Notes: generated from the sequence alone by a model not told the origin. A stretch of DNA of 64,000 nt from Cytophagales bacterium (GCA_016124425.1 WGNT01000042.1:24630-88629); one strand, 5' to 3'. Counted from the first letter of the stretch, positions 25,352-34,576 are shown. Program-made: numbers and translations.

Positions 25352-26065
25352 TCAGCCATAAAAATCCGAAAGCCTCGCAAGGCCCTTCTTGTCTAAAATG
25401 ATAATTTTCTTTCCCTGAAGATCTATAAGCGAATCCTTTTTAAACTCGGATAAAAGCCGGATTACAGTTTCTGTCGCTGTACCTACCAAACCGGCAATTT
25501 CCTCCCTAGTCAGCGTGATGTCTATTTTTTGTTTTTCTCCTCCATCTACTCCATAGGAATCTCCCAATTTTAATAGGGTGAGCGCCAGGCGTTCGCGAAT
25601 GCTCTTTTGGGTTGCATCAGTGAGTTTTGATTCCATAATACCGAGATCCTTGCAAAGTGCCTGCGTGATACGGGTATGGAAATTCATGTCCTCGGCCAAT
25701 ACATTCAAAAAGGTTTCCTTTGGCACAAAACAAATTTGTGCGTCTTCGACTATTGTAGCCGTAGTTGAATATACATCCTCACCGATCAAAGATGTGTATC
25801 CCAAAAAGTCGCCCTTTTTCGCAAGTCGTATGATTTGTTCTTTCCCGTTGGATGCTGTCTTAAAAACTTTGACAACCCCCTCATTAATGCAGAAAATCCC
25901 CAAGGGCTTGGTATTCTCGTAGAAAAGAATCTGGCCTTTTTTGTGTGAAATGAAATTCTTCGAATCAGAAAGACTGCAAAGATGCTGCTCAGACAACCCT
26001 GCAAACATGGAAAACTTCCTGCTGAGACACAATTGGCACGGTGTGTTTTTAATTTTTACTGCCAT
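25352..26065 (-). CDS. Crp/Fnr family transcriptional regulator, probable oxygen-responsive activator
   Basis: A 237-residue regulator with a cNMP-binding-like beta-roll (about 20-140), a long dimer helix and a C-terminal winged HTH whose recognition helix reads GTATETVIRLLSEF. The Glu and Arg used by Crp/Fnr to contact the GA part of the half-site are kept. FNR cluster cysteines are partly kept: C10 and C13 (CQLC) and C112 align with FNR Cys20, Cys23 and Cys122, but the position of Cys29 is Ser19, while an extra Cys30 is present. A perfect ATGAC-N4-ATCAT box lies 50 nt upstream, suggesting autoregulation. It lies beside the cbb3 cluster, which it probably activates; whether it binds a 4Fe-4S cluster is open. 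Confidence 0.88.
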   Translation of the reverse strand: MAVKIKNTPCQLCLSRKFSMFAGLSEQHLCSLSDSKNFISHKKGQILFYENTKPLGIFCINEGVVKVFKTASNGKEQIIRLAKKGDFLGYTSLIGEDVYSTTATIVEDAQICFVPKETFLNVLAEDMNFHTRITQALCKDLGIMESKLTDATQKSIRERLALTLLKLGDSYGVDGGEKQKIDITLTREEIAGLVGTATETVIRLLSEFKKDSLIDLQGKKIIILDKKGLARLSDFYG

Positions 26066-26108
26066 AGTTTAAAATCTTACCGAAAGTTAAGGTAAAGATA
26101 TCAAAAAC

Positions 26109-26122
26109 ATGACAACAATCAT
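26109..26122 (-). promoter_or_regulatory. Putative FNR-like operator upstream of the Crp/Fnr gene
   Basis: ATGAC-aaca-ATCAT has the same form and spacing as the ccoI site. Its centre is about 50 nt before the start codon, and a TAACTTTC element (one mismatch to TAnnTTTG) lies 19 nt downstream on the minus strand. Autoregulation is inferred. Confidence 0.62.
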
Positions 26123-26158
26123 CATTCTCAATCCAATAATTTACCAGAAGGAGAGGGC

Positions 26159-26632
26159 TTATTCCGCAAAATCAGGGAAATCCGGTACTTGAACAAAATC
26201 ACCGTTGATGGTTGCCGAATGCAGGCAAATATGCTTAATACCATTGGAAATAGCAATAAATCGCGCATTTACGGTATGGTTATAAACACATACCTGTTCG
26301 ACAGTTCGTTGGGAAAGAGTGATGTGCGGCGCCTTACACTCTATTAACAAAAACGGGGCTCCGCTCCGATCTATGACTAATATGTCCAGCCGTTTCAGCA
26401 GTTGATTGTATTTGAGTCCTCTTTCCAAGACAAATAGGCTCTTCGGATAGTTTTTATAGGCAATCAAGTAATGAACCAAATGTTGCCGAACCCACTCCTC
26501 AGCCGTAAGTACGAGCTTCTTTTTCCTCAACAAATCCTCAACGTACCACTTCCCCGACTCGAAACAGGTCGACAGTGGAGCCTTGGGTAAATTTAAAGGC
26601 GGCATTAAGCCGGGTTCGGAGGGTGCAATCAT
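26159..26632 (-). CDS. Stand-alone HsdR N-terminal (PD-(D/E)xK nuclease-like) domain protein
   Basis: A 157-residue protein carrying only the type I restriction enzyme R-subunit N-terminal domain. The PD-(D/E)xK core is visible as LDILVIDRSGAPFLLIECKAP, with the preceding EEWVRQHLVHYLI helix. No helicase, HsdM or HsdS lies nearby. Free-standing HsdR_N proteins are common in Bacteroidota and their role is unknown. The start at 26632 (MIAPSEPG) is preferred: the in-frame extension to 26749 adds 39 basic/aromatic residues not typical of the family. Confidence 0.82.
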   Translation of the reverse strand: MIAPSEPGLMPPLNLPKAPLSTCFESGKWYVEDLLRKKKLVLTAEEWVRQHLVHYLIAYKNYPKSLFVLERGLKYNQLLKRLDILVIDRSGAPFLLIECKAPHITLSQRTVEQVCVYNHTVNARFIAISNGIKHICLHSATINGDFVQVPDFPDFAE

Positions 26633-27217
26633 CTTACAAAGATGGATATAGAAAAGAAAATTAAAAAATCGTACCGCATGATCCAGACGAAAAGACTCCG
26701 TTCGCCTACTTTTTTCTCTAAAGATCGCATCCATTTTCAAATTCCCCACCTATACATACCGGCTGCCTGCCAGATATTGTAGCTAATAGGTTAAGGTTTT
26801 GAATAAGAAGACTTTCCTTAATTAAAATTACATTTTTATAGTTATAAAGAACATTTATATATGGTTTACATAACAAGACCATCCGAACTATCACAATCAA
26901 TTAGTGAATATTTAATAAAGCACAATATATGAAAAAAAATTACTTAATGGTTAATTAATTGGATTACATAACAAAATTATCCCTTAATCACGATTTATAT
27001 TGATAGTTAAATAAATGAATTTCAAAGTGAACTTAATTGAAACAAAAATCACCCTTAAAATGCCTTCAACTCCAAAGCACACTCCGTAGGATCACATCAT
27101 CAGCCGATTACGAGGAGGAGGGCCAACCAAATTTTAATTTAAAAAATGAATTGATAATGAAATATTTATATATTTATATTCGGATTATGATTGATATAAA
27201 ATCTTATTTTACCTAAA
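26633..27217. other. AT-rich gap
   Basis: About 585 nt without a credible gene. Most of it is strongly AT-rich. An 11-nt exact direct repeat, TTACATAACAA, occurs at 26866-26876 and 26964-26974, each shortly after GG. A less AT-rich patch at about 27060-27120 holds no recognisable feature. The following gene probably has its promoter here, but I see no clean TAnnTTTG element. Confidence 0.5.
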
Positions 27218-28822
27218 ATGCAACACAAATATATAATATTGTTTTATATACTCGTATTTTTTATTTTCACCAAACCAGGCTATTCTCAGAACCAAGCTCA
27301 TTTGTTGGATCTAAGAACCTGCACTAGCAAAAACTGCACATCAAACAACTACAATATCGTTGGTTTTTATTTAAGCGATATCAATGGTACTCCCATAACG
27401 AATTCATTGCTTACCTGCACCGCTGGTGTCGAACAGAGTGTCTACATCACACTTACCTATCAATCCAACTCAAACAGCAGCGGGGCACACAACGTCCGAT
27501 TTTTCGCCGATTTTATAGTCGGCGAGACGACACAGTTTTTGAACTATTACTTTGGGATACTCGCTCCCAGCGACTCGGGTGCAGGAACCTTAACCTTGAG
27601 CAACTTTCCGGTGAATTGGATTTGTGGATCAGAAATAAGCTTTGTAAACCCCCTTCTGGCATGGACGACAAATGCTACCTCAGATCATTCCCTGGGATAC
27701 AACTGCAATGATTACCCAGGCGGGCAGTGCCAGTACCAGTCAGGCCTTGTTATTGAAAGTCCCTTAGCGGTTTATTTTGATTATTCCTACACGTGTCCTA
27801 CCGCCAATGAAACACCTGTGTCATTCGCCAATAACACGAACGGAGGCAGGGGACCCTATCAATTCCTTTGGTCATTTACCAATGCCAGTCTTTCCACCTC
27901 TAATGAAGTAAACCCTACAGTTCACTACTATGGAGCTGGATCGGCTACATTAGAGACTACCGATGCTAATGGCACCGTAAGCACCTACACAACAAGCATA
28001 AACATACCGACTTCTCTTGGACATACAGCGGCCGTATTGCACCAAACGGACGGGGATATCCCGAACGGAGCCATAGAGTTGACGACAAGTTCCACAGAAG
28101 ACCTTAGCTATTTCTGGACCGGCCCCAACGGCTTTACAGGTGATGAAAAAAACATATCGGGTCTATCTGAAGGTATATATGAAGTAACGATACTAGATCC
28201 CTATGGCTGTTCTTCAACATCGGCTTTTGAAATTGAGTATTACATCATTCTTCCAATTACGAGTGATAATATTCATGCTAAACTAAATGAAAATAAAGCC
28301 GTAGATCTCTCTTGGACATTCCCCGGAAAACAGGAATCCGGACATTTTAAAATAGAGCGCGGGATAAATGGGGTGACTGCCTTTAGGACAGTTGGGGTAA
28401 TTGCAGCCGCCTCCGAGCTAGTTGAGCGACGCACCTTTTTCTTCAGCGATGACAAACTGCCCACCTATTCATGTAGCCTATATTATCGGATCAAGTTCTT
28501 ACCACTTTCAGGACCTCCTTACTACAGTTCCGCCATTAAAGTTGAAATTCCTCCAGTACCTATAGAAAGAAACTGGATTGCACTTCCGAATCCATTTCAG
28601 GGAAATAGGCTGCACCTTACTTATTTGGGGGATCCAAAGCGTCTCAAGGGACTAGTACATATTAGGCTTTCCTCACCAACATCCAGCTTTTCCATGGAGC
28701 TCACTACTAAAGACATCCACATTTCGCTGGAACATGTGATCTATAACTTTGCTAAAGGGGTAGTAATCATCGAAGTATTGGATGGGGAGAAAGTCGAAAT
28801 ACTAAAGGTATTGAAACGATAA
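27218..28822 (+). CDS. Secreted protein with PKD/SprB-type repeats and a T9SS type A sorting domain
   Basis: A 534-residue exported protein. A signal peptide (ILFYILVFFIFTKPGYSQ) is followed by a Cys-containing N-terminal region (LRTCTSKNCTSNNYNIVGFYLSD). Next come a PKD-like domain (TNGGRGPYQFLWSFTNAS...TVHYYGAGSATLETTDANG) and a SprB-like repeat (YFWTGPNGFTGDEKNISGLSEG, then ILDPYGCSSTS). An Ig/FN3-like segment and a C-terminal type IX secretion domain (ALPNPFQGNRLHLTY ... GVVIIEVLDGEKV) follow. Known biology: such proteins are exported by the T9SS and attached to or released from the cell surface. Target and role are unknown; an adhesin is plausible. It stands alone after an AT-rich gap. 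Confidence 0.82.
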   Translation: MQHKYIILFYILVFFIFTKPGYSQNQAHLLDLRTCTSKNCTSNNYNIVGFYLSDINGTPITNSLLTCTAGVEQSVYITLTYQSNSNSSGAHNVRFFADFIVGETTQFLNYYFGILAPSDSGAGTLTLSNFPVNWICGSEISFVNPLLAWTTNATSDHSLGYNCNDYPGGQCQYQSGLVIESPLAVYFDYSYTCPTANETPVSFANNTNGGRGPYQFLWSFTNASLSTSNEVNPTVHYYGAGSATLETTDANGTVSTYTTSINIPTSLGHTAAVLHQTDGDIPNGAIELTTSSTEDLSYFWTGPNGFTGDEKNISGLSEGIYEVTILDPYGCSSTSAFEIEYYIILPITSDNIHAKLNENKAVDLSWTFPGKQESGHFKIERGINGVTAFRTVGVIAAASELVERRTFFFSDDKLPTYSCSLYYRIKFLPLSGPPYYSSAIKVEIPPVPIERNWIALPNPFQGNRLHLTYLGDPKRLKGLVHIRLSSPTSSFSMELTTKDIHISLEHVIYNFAKGVVIIEVLDGEKVEILKVLKR

Positions 28823-28960
28823 ACTAGACAATACACTATCCAAATTACCAATTCCGAAAAAAGCGGGATAGCTCAACGCCTTGGGCATGGATAGTCCGTT
28901 CGTTTCAAGCCCCAACGGATTTGTGATAAAAACAAACAACCTGTAGAAAGAAAACGAATG

Positions 28961-29674
28961 CTACCACATTACATAAGGCTCAATTCGCTTTACCCAATTT
29001 TCATTGAATATCTTTATTTTCAAAAGGTCACCTGCATTTTGAAACGGACCGTGTTGGTTTCTGTAAGCAATAATTACCTTTGCTTCGGCCGCTGAAATGT
29101 AAGGATGTTCTGAAAGTTGTTTTGCGTCAACTTCATTGATGCGAACCTTCTTTGTTATTTCCGCCTTGAAAGGAAACATCGTATAGACCCTTTCAGCGAC
29201 TTCAGCAGATAATCCATAGACCTCCAGTATTTGTTCCGGTTGATGGAATCCGCCTACCAATTCCCTGAATTTTATGATTCTACCGGAAAGCACCGGACCG
29301 ATTCCGGCTACCATCTGAAGCAATACCGAATCCGTTTCATGGAAGAATACCGTATTCAACAGCGGCGTAGAAGACCGTTGCAACCTTGGCACCGTTTTTT
29401 CATTCTCCTGCGTAGACCCGCTCTTTTTTTCCTGCTTTACCGAATCCTGACGAATCTCATTTCGGGGTGCCTGAGGGTCAAACTTAAGTGCCTTCTCCGC
29501 AGCTTGCAAGTAACGTTCATACGCTAGTGATCGCTTTTTCTCCGACGCAAGTTCGAAAATACCGGGGACGAGATAAAGTAGGACTAGCATTGGAAAAACC
29601 AAAAGAAATCCCCTGGACTCCCGTCTTGAGAACCCAAAGTACCGTCTCAAAAATCGCAGTAAAAAATGAAGCAT
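28961..29674 (-). CDS. ComEA-like helix-hairpin-helix protein, membrane-anchored
   Basis: A 237-residue protein with a basic N terminus, one membrane helix (GFLLVFPMLVLLYLVPGIFEL), a charged linker (about 40-100) and two or more helix-hairpin-helix units: MVAGIGPVLSGRIIKFRELVGGF and LSEHPYISAAEAKVIIAYRNQHGPF. HhH units bind DNA non-specifically, and ComEA-type proteins bind DNA during uptake. The membrane anchor fits binding of DNA outside the cytoplasm, but the orientation is not known. It runs opposite to hemA, with about 210 nt between the gene starts. Confidence 0.8.
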   Translation of the reverse strand: MLHFLLRFLRRYFGFSRRESRGFLLVFPMLVLLYLVPGIFELASEKKRSLAYERYLQAAEKALKFDPQAPRNEIRQDSVKQEKKSGSTQENEKTVPRLQRSSTPLLNTVFFHETDSVLLQMVAGIGPVLSGRIIKFRELVGGFHQPEQILEVYGLSAEVAERVYTMFPFKAEITKKVRINEVDAKQLSEHPYISAAEAKVIIAYRNQHGPFQNAGDLLKIKIFNENWVKRIEPYVMW

Positions 29675-29857
29675 GGCAGAAAGTTTTTAAACAGGATTTC
29701 CGTTAAAGTAAAGATAATTTATTCGGATCCAGTTTACAAGTAGTTGAGAGGCAAAAAACAGGGATTCAACCTGCAACATGCATGGCTACCTCTATTTAGA
29801 AACATTTTAAATTAGTATTGGTTAGGGAGTTTTATTCCTTTCCTCCTGTTTCTGTAA

Positions 29858-29865
29858 TAAATTTG
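29858..29865 (+). promoter_or_regulatory. TAnnTTTG promoter element of hemA
   Basis: TAAATTTG matches the -7 consensus exactly and lies 21 nt before the hemA ATG at 29887. This also argues against the upstream TTG (29818) as start. Confidence 0.55.
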
Positions 29866-29886
29866 CAACCCGAGAATAGAGTAAAA

Positions 29887-31170
29887 ATGCAGAGAAAATT
29901 TAGAGCTTTAAGTTTATCCTACAAAAGCGCGCCCGTAGATATAAGAGAACTTGTATCGATGGATGATGCTACTACGAGAGGATTACTGATTAAGTTGAAG
30001 GAATTTTTCAGCGTTACCGATACACTTGTACTATCCACTTGCAACCGAACCGAGATTTATTATTCCCATGAACTTGATTTATCTCTTGAAATCATCAAGC
30101 TTTTGGGGGTTGAAAAAGGGTTGAAGGATGCTGTTTCGCTGTTAGAATACTTTCATGTCTTCCAAGAGGACAGGGACTCTATTGCCCACTTGTTCCGGGT
30201 CTCTATGGGCCTTGAAGCTCAGGTAATCGGAGACATGCAAATCTCCAACCAAGTAAAACGGGCGTACCAGGCATCTGCGGACTTGGAAATGGCGGGCCCC
30301 TTTTTACACCGACTAATGCATACCATTTTCTTCACCAATAAGCGGGTGGTCCAAGAAACTGCATTTCGGGATGGTGCGGCCTCTGTGTCCTATGCAGCTG
30401 TTGAACTCGTAGGGGAGCTTACCTCCAACACCCATAATCCCCGGATTTTACTGATTGGTCTTGGCGAAATCGGAGAAGATGTTGCTAAAAACATGGTCCA
30501 TCTTCCGAACGCACATATTACTGTCGCCAACCGCACCTATTCCAAAGCGAAAGAGCTTGGAATGGAATATGGCTATACAGTAATTCCATTTGAGGAAAGT
30601 CTCGCTGCAATGCATGATGCGGATGTTATCGTGTGCTCAATAATGAAGTCAGAACCTTTCATTACGAAGCACATGGTTAAGGAACTGGATATTCAGAGTT
30701 ACAAACTTTTCATAGATTTGTCAGTACCGCGAAGCATCGATACGACAATAGAGGATGTTCCCGGAGCGCTGTTATATAATGTCGACAACATAAAAAGTAA
30801 AGCAAGCGAAACGCTCGAAAAAAGGATTGCTTCTATTCCTGACGTGGAGCGGATAATCGAAGAAAGTATTGTTGATCTGCATAGCTGGAAAAAAGAAATG
30901 ATGGTATCTCCTACCATCAACAAATTGAAAAACGTACTTGAGCAGATCAGGCAAGAAGAACTCGAACGCTATTTGAAACACGCGGACGCGAAGGAATTTG
31001 CAATCATTGATAAAATAACCAAAAGCATGATGCAGAAAATCATCAAAGTTCCAGTCGTGCAGTTGAGAGCCGCATGCAAGCGGGACCAAGCTGCGGAAAT
31101 GATTGATTTGATTACCGATTTGTTTGACCTGGAAAAAGAACGGGAAAACTCCGATACTAGGAATCACTAA
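29887..31170 (+). CDS. hemA: Glutamyl-tRNA reductase
   Basis: First enzyme of the C5 haem pathway: reduces glutamyl-tRNA(Glu) to glutamate-1-semialdehyde with NADPH. The N terminus MQRKFRALSLSYKSAPVDIREL is canonical from the ATG at 29887. The nucleophilic Cys is in LSTCNRTEIYY, the GLEAQVIGDMQI motif follows, and the NADPH domain reads ILLIGLGEIGEDVAKNM. A C-terminal dimerisation helix is present. 427 residues is normal. It works with HemL at 52.1-53.4 kb and HemN at 13.8-15.1 kb, which supply haem for the cbb3 oxidase. Confidence 0.95.
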   Translation: MQRKFRALSLSYKSAPVDIRELVSMDDATTRGLLIKLKEFFSVTDTLVLSTCNRTEIYYSHELDLSLEIIKLLGVEKGLKDAVSLLEYFHVFQEDRDSIAHLFRVSMGLEAQVIGDMQISNQVKRAYQASADLEMAGPFLHRLMHTIFFTNKRVVQETAFRDGAASVSYAAVELVGELTSNTHNPRILLIGLGEIGEDVAKNMVHLPNAHITVANRTYSKAKELGMEYGYTVIPFEESLAAMHDADVIVCSIMKSEPFITKHMVKELDIQSYKLFIDLSVPRSIDTTIEDVPGALLYNVDNIKSKASETLEKRIASIPDVERIIEESIVDLHSWKKEMMVSPTINKLKNVLEQIRQEELERYLKHADAKEFAIIDKITKSMMQKIIKVPVVQLRAACKRDQAAEMIDLITDLFDLEKERENSDTRNH

Positions 31171-31233
31171 TAGTTGCCACTCGCCGTCCTTTTTTGCCTT
31201 TTGTGTATCCATTTTTTGATATTCATTCCGTAC

Positions 31234-31261
31234 TTGGATTGCGCTGTAAATTGTATATTTT
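31234..31261 (+). promoter_or_regulatory. Likely promoter of the WG-repeat gene
   Basis: TTG at 31234-31236 and TATATTTT at 31254-31261 (one mismatch to TAnnTTTG) are separated by 17 nt, the spacing of Bacteroidota promoters, with a leader of about 20 nt. Confidence 0.45.
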
Positions 31262-31288
31262 TACACATAAGTCTCCAGTAAAATTAAT

Positions 31289-32860
31289 ATGCGCCCGTTC
31301 CTAATATTCATACTACCCCTACTTTTCCTTTTCTTGCTTCATGTCCCCGGGAGTGTTTTCGGTCAGACATGGGAAATATTTGATCAAAATTTTACGCTGG
31401 AACGAAAAATCCGGAATGGGGAACTGAATATTCTTGGGACTGCGCTGCGCATAAACACCAAAAACAGTCAGTTAAGTTTGTTAAGCAACGAGTATGAATC
31501 TTTTGTTAGCATAGACGACACACGTGTTTATCAATACTTGGAACCTTGGATCATCGTTTACTCGAAAGGAAAGTACGGTGCGCTGCATGAATATGGTGAC
31601 TGGGTTTTCCCAACCGAGTACGACAGAATAGAATCATACTTCAACCTTTTGCTAGGGAAATCCGGTTCATTGTATAAAATCTATGACAGGGGCATGAAGA
31701 AAACTGTAACCCTGGGACCATTTGAAGACGCAAAGTTTGCCCTTAACGGACAGCTCATTGCAACCACGCCACAGGGTTTTTTTCTGCCACTCTCAGAACA
31801 GCCTGATCGGCTATATCTAAGTCTCCAGGACATCAACGAAGAGGTCATCATTGCCCGGGAAGCTACTGGCTACGGATTAATCAACCGGGATGGAAAATAC
31901 ATTCTTGAACCAATAATCGATTCACTTTCCTACTTAAGTGATAACCATTTCTATGCCCACGACGGCAACCAACACATGCTTATAAAAGCACAAACAAACA
32001 ATGCGGATATCAAGTATTCAAGTTATCACCGCATTACCTGTGAAAATGGAGTGTTGTTGGAATACATTCACGGTAAGCTGCGACGCGTGATGAAAAATGA
32101 CGGCATTCTCCTCGATATTGTCGGAATGACGGCAGTAAACAAAGTAAATTCGACGCACTATCTTATTACGTTTAGGGACGATAAAACTGGACTCTTAAAT
32201 CCCCGCGGAACGTGGGATGTAAGACCTACCGCTAATATCCAAGGGCTGCAGCCCGGACATCAAGGGCTATTTGGCGCACGGATAAATGGGAAATACGGTT
32301 ATGTGGATGCCGATGGCAGGATCGTCATTGAGCCCCAGTTCGAAGAGGTCAAGAAATTTTCCGAGGGAATGGCAGGTATAAAACGGGACAATTTGTGGGG
32401 ATTTATCGGACTTAATGGAGAGGAGCTTATTGCGCCGCAATTTGAAGAAGTCGGCGACTTTTTCCGTGGACTGTCCATAGTGAAGCAAGCGGGAAAATCG
32501 ATTATTGTCAACAAAAGCGGCTTGTCGGTACTTACCGGTTCCTACGATAGGATTTGCCTCACGGACGACAACTATTTTCTAACTGAAGACGACGGAAAGT
32601 ACGGGATGGTCGATGCGACGGGCGAAGAAATTGTCCTCCCCTTGTTTGATGAAATTAGACGAGAGGAATACGATAAAATTCTTGTTGGGACCAAAGGAAG
32701 GTATGGAATAATCAAAGAGAACGGCGACGTATGCCTTCCTCTTTACTACGAAAAAATACTTTTCGACCCAGTTACCAAAAAGATACTCGCAAAACATAAC
32801 GGTCCTTGGGTCTTGGAGGTAGCTGAAAGTTCCAAAAAGAAAAATAAGAAGGGGTCCTAA
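31289..32860 (+). CDS. WG-repeat protein
   Basis: A 523-residue exported protein with a signal peptide (FLLHVPGSVFGQ) and repeated WG units such as ARINGKYGYVDADGRIVIEPQFEEVKKFSEGMAG and IKRDNLWGFIGLNGEELIAPQFEEV. The repeats run through most of the mature protein, with five or more degenerate copies, and each unit forms a short beta hairpin. Proteins of this type are widespread and unassigned; protein binding is the usual guess. The C terminus is Lys-rich. It ends in a hairpin that may be its terminator. Confidence 0.85.
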   Translation: MRPFLIFILPLLFLFLLHVPGSVFGQTWEIFDQNFTLERKIRNGELNILGTALRINTKNSQLSLLSNEYESFVSIDDTRVYQYLEPWIIVYSKGKYGALHEYGDWVFPTEYDRIESYFNLLLGKSGSLYKIYDRGMKKTVTLGPFEDAKFALNGQLIATTPQGFFLPLSEQPDRLYLSLQDINEEVIIAREATGYGLINRDGKYILEPIIDSLSYLSDNHFYAHDGNQHMLIKAQTNNADIKYSSYHRITCENGVLLEYIHGKLRRVMKNDGILLDIVGMTAVNKVNSTHYLITFRDDKTGLLNPRGTWDVRPTANIQGLQPGHQGLFGARINGKYGYVDADGRIVIEPQFEEVKKFSEGMAGIKRDNLWGFIGLNGEELIAPQFEEVGDFFRGLSIVKQAGKSIIVNKSGLSVLTGSYDRICLTDDNYFLTEDDGKYGMVDATGEEIVLPLFDEIRREEYDKILVGTKGRYGIIKENGDVCLPLYYEKILFDPVTKKILAKHNGPWVLEVAESSKKKNKKGS

Positions 32861-32873
32861 TAGAACCCTTCTT
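32847..32873 (+). terminator. Hairpin after the WG-repeat gene
   Basis: AAGAAGGG pairs with CCCTTCTT across a loop containing the stop codon. No T tract follows, so intrinsic termination would be weak. Confidence 0.4.
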
Positions 32874-32914
32874 GTCGGGCACTTCGCTTAGATCTTTAGG
32901 AAAAGCCCATTTTT

Positions 32915-33925
32915 TTATTTTTTATCGCCGCTTTTGGAACGGTCTCCACTGCTCTCAGTTCCTGAATTTGCAATCGAATCTCTCATCGTTGTGTCCGACT
33001 TGACATTTTCCATTTTATAGTAGTCCATGATACCCAAATTACCGGAGCGAAATGCTTCGGAAATTGCCTTTGGAATTTCAGCTTCTGCCTCAGTAACTTT
33101 TGCTTTCATTTCAACATTTCTGGCCTTCATTTCCTGCTCCAACGCCACGGCCATAGCCCTTCTCTCCTCTGCACGTGCTTCTGCTACTTTTAGATCAGCG
33201 GAGGCTTGGTCAATTTGGAGTTTGGCTCCGATGTTTGTACCCACATCAATATCCGCGATATCGATGGATAAAATCTCAAATGCGGTACCGGCGTCCAATC
33301 CTCTCTCCAAAACGAGCTTTGAGATTCGGTCCGGATTTTCTAACACGCTTTTATGATTTGTAGAGGAACCAATTGAAGTAACAATTCCCTCACCAACCCT
33401 GGCAAGAATAGTCTCTTCACCGGCTCCACCTACCAGTTGGGCAATGTTTGCCCTCACCGTTACACGCGCCTTGGCGATCAATTGAATCCCGTCTGCCGCT
33501 ACCGCTGCTACGTTAGGTGTGTTGATAACTTTTGGGTTTACGGAGATTTGAACCGCCTCAAATACGTCTCTACCTGCCAAATCAATAGCCGTAGCTTGCT
33601 TGAAAGATAGATTGATGTTTGCTTTGTCAGCCGAGATCAATGCACGTATTACATTGGGTACGTTACCACCTGCCAAATAGTGGGTTTCCAGGTCATTGGT
33701 TGTAAGGTTAAGCCCTGCTTTGGTGGAGGTTATTAATGAATTGACAATGATGCTTGGCGGCACTTTCCGAATACGCATGCCGACAAGTTCTAATAAGCCC
33801 ACCTTTACGTTAGAGAAGATCGCGGTTATCCACAGATTGACCGGAACAAAGTACAGGAAGATGAACAATACCATCAATCCCGCAAAAGCAGAAATTAAGA
33901 TAAAAACCGAGTTTGAAATTTCCAT
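32915..33925 (-). CDS. floA: Flotillin-like protein FloA
   Basis: A 336-residue membrane-associated SPFH/flotillin-type protein (formerly UPF0365) that forms functional membrane microdomains. An N-terminal membrane segment ([25 protein letters not shown]) is followed by [23 protein letters not shown], typical of FloA, and a coiled-coil rich in Ala/Glu ([19 protein letters not shown]). It follows the nfeD-like gene with a 3-nt gap; NfeD-flotillin pairs are the usual arrangement. Confidence 0.94.
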   Translation of the reverse strand: MEISNSVFILISAFAGLMVLFIFLYFVPVNLWITAIFSNVKVGLLELVGMRIRKVPPSIIVNSLITSTKAGLNLTTNDLETHYLAGGNVPNVIRALISADKANINLSFKQATAIDLAGRDVFEAVQISVNPKVINTPNVAAVAADGIQLIAKARVTVRANIAQLVGGAGEETILARVGEGIVTSIGSSTNHKSVLENPDRISKLVLERGLDAGTAFEILSIDIADIDVGTNIGAKLQIDQASADLKVAEARAEERRAMAVALEQEMKARNVEMKAKVTEAEAEIPKAISEAFRSGNLGIMDYYKMENVKSDTTMRDSIANSGTESSGDRSKSGDKK

Positions 33926-33928
33926 AGT

Positions 33929-34390
33929 TTATTGTTTAATAATAATTTTATTGTTTTCTAATTTTTTGATAAAAACCTCCTCATTTGTGGAAATAAAACC
34001 GGCGTCCGATTTCACCTCATAGATGATATCACCAAACTCAGCTTTTCCAAATGGCCTACAATCAGATTTCGTTCTTCCTTTTTGGCCGATTTCCAGACCA
34101 GCCAGCCGGTCGTCAAAGCTTCGGCTTGTACTGGTCTGCAAGAGTGAAAACTTTTTCCACACGCCAGACTTAAACCCGTAGACCACCATGCCGATATTCA
34201 CAAGTACGGTGACTATAAATACAGCAGTTGCAGTCCCATGAGAAAATTCTTGGTATCCATAGTAGATGCCCACGCCCGAGAAGATTAGTCCAATTAATCC
34301 CACTATCGTAGTACCGGGTACGAAAAGTACTTCTACCATCACAAGTAGTGCCCCGAACAAAATTAGGCTGAATAAAATTAGAAGGGTCAT
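33929..34390 (-). CDS. NfeD-like membrane protein
   Basis: A 153-residue protein with two or three N-terminal membrane helices (ILFGALLVMVEVLFVPGTTIVGLIGLIF and TAVFIVTVLVNIGMVVYGF) and a C-terminal OB-like domain (IGQKGRTKSDCRPFGKAEFGDIIYEVKSDAGF). This is the short NfeD form without protease domain. It is the first gene of a two-gene operon with floA. Confidence 0.9.
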   Translation of the reverse strand: MTLLILFSLILFGALLVMVEVLFVPGTTIVGLIGLIFSGVGIYYGYQEFSHGTATAVFIVTVLVNIGMVVYGFKSGVWKKFSLLQTSTSRSFDDRLAGLEIGQKGRTKSDCRPFGKAEFGDIIYEVKSDAGFISTNEEVFIKKLENNKIIIKQ

Positions 34391-34535
34391 GATGAAGGTC
34401 GCTATTAACAGTTGAAAATACGCCGAATTTCTGGCTTTAAAAAACAGTTTGCAAGAATAACTCTGAATAATGGCATTCAGTAGTAACCATGTTCACCCAT
34501 TACTACGTAAACTTCCAGAAAGTGACTGAAAATGC

Positions 34536-34562
34536 AAAAAAAAAGGAAACATAAACGTCTCC
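34536..34562 (-). terminator. Terminator of proS
   Basis: On the minus strand GGAGAC pairs with GTTTCC (one G-U) around a 6-nt loop, followed by nine T residues. It lies 14 nt after the proS stop codon. Confidence 0.75.
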
Positions 34563-34576
34563 CTTTTTATCTTTTG

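Noticed and set aside
26159..26749. Longer HsdR_N start at 26749
   Set aside because: The 39 extra residues are basic and aromatic with no family support, while MIAPSEPG begins the usual domain.
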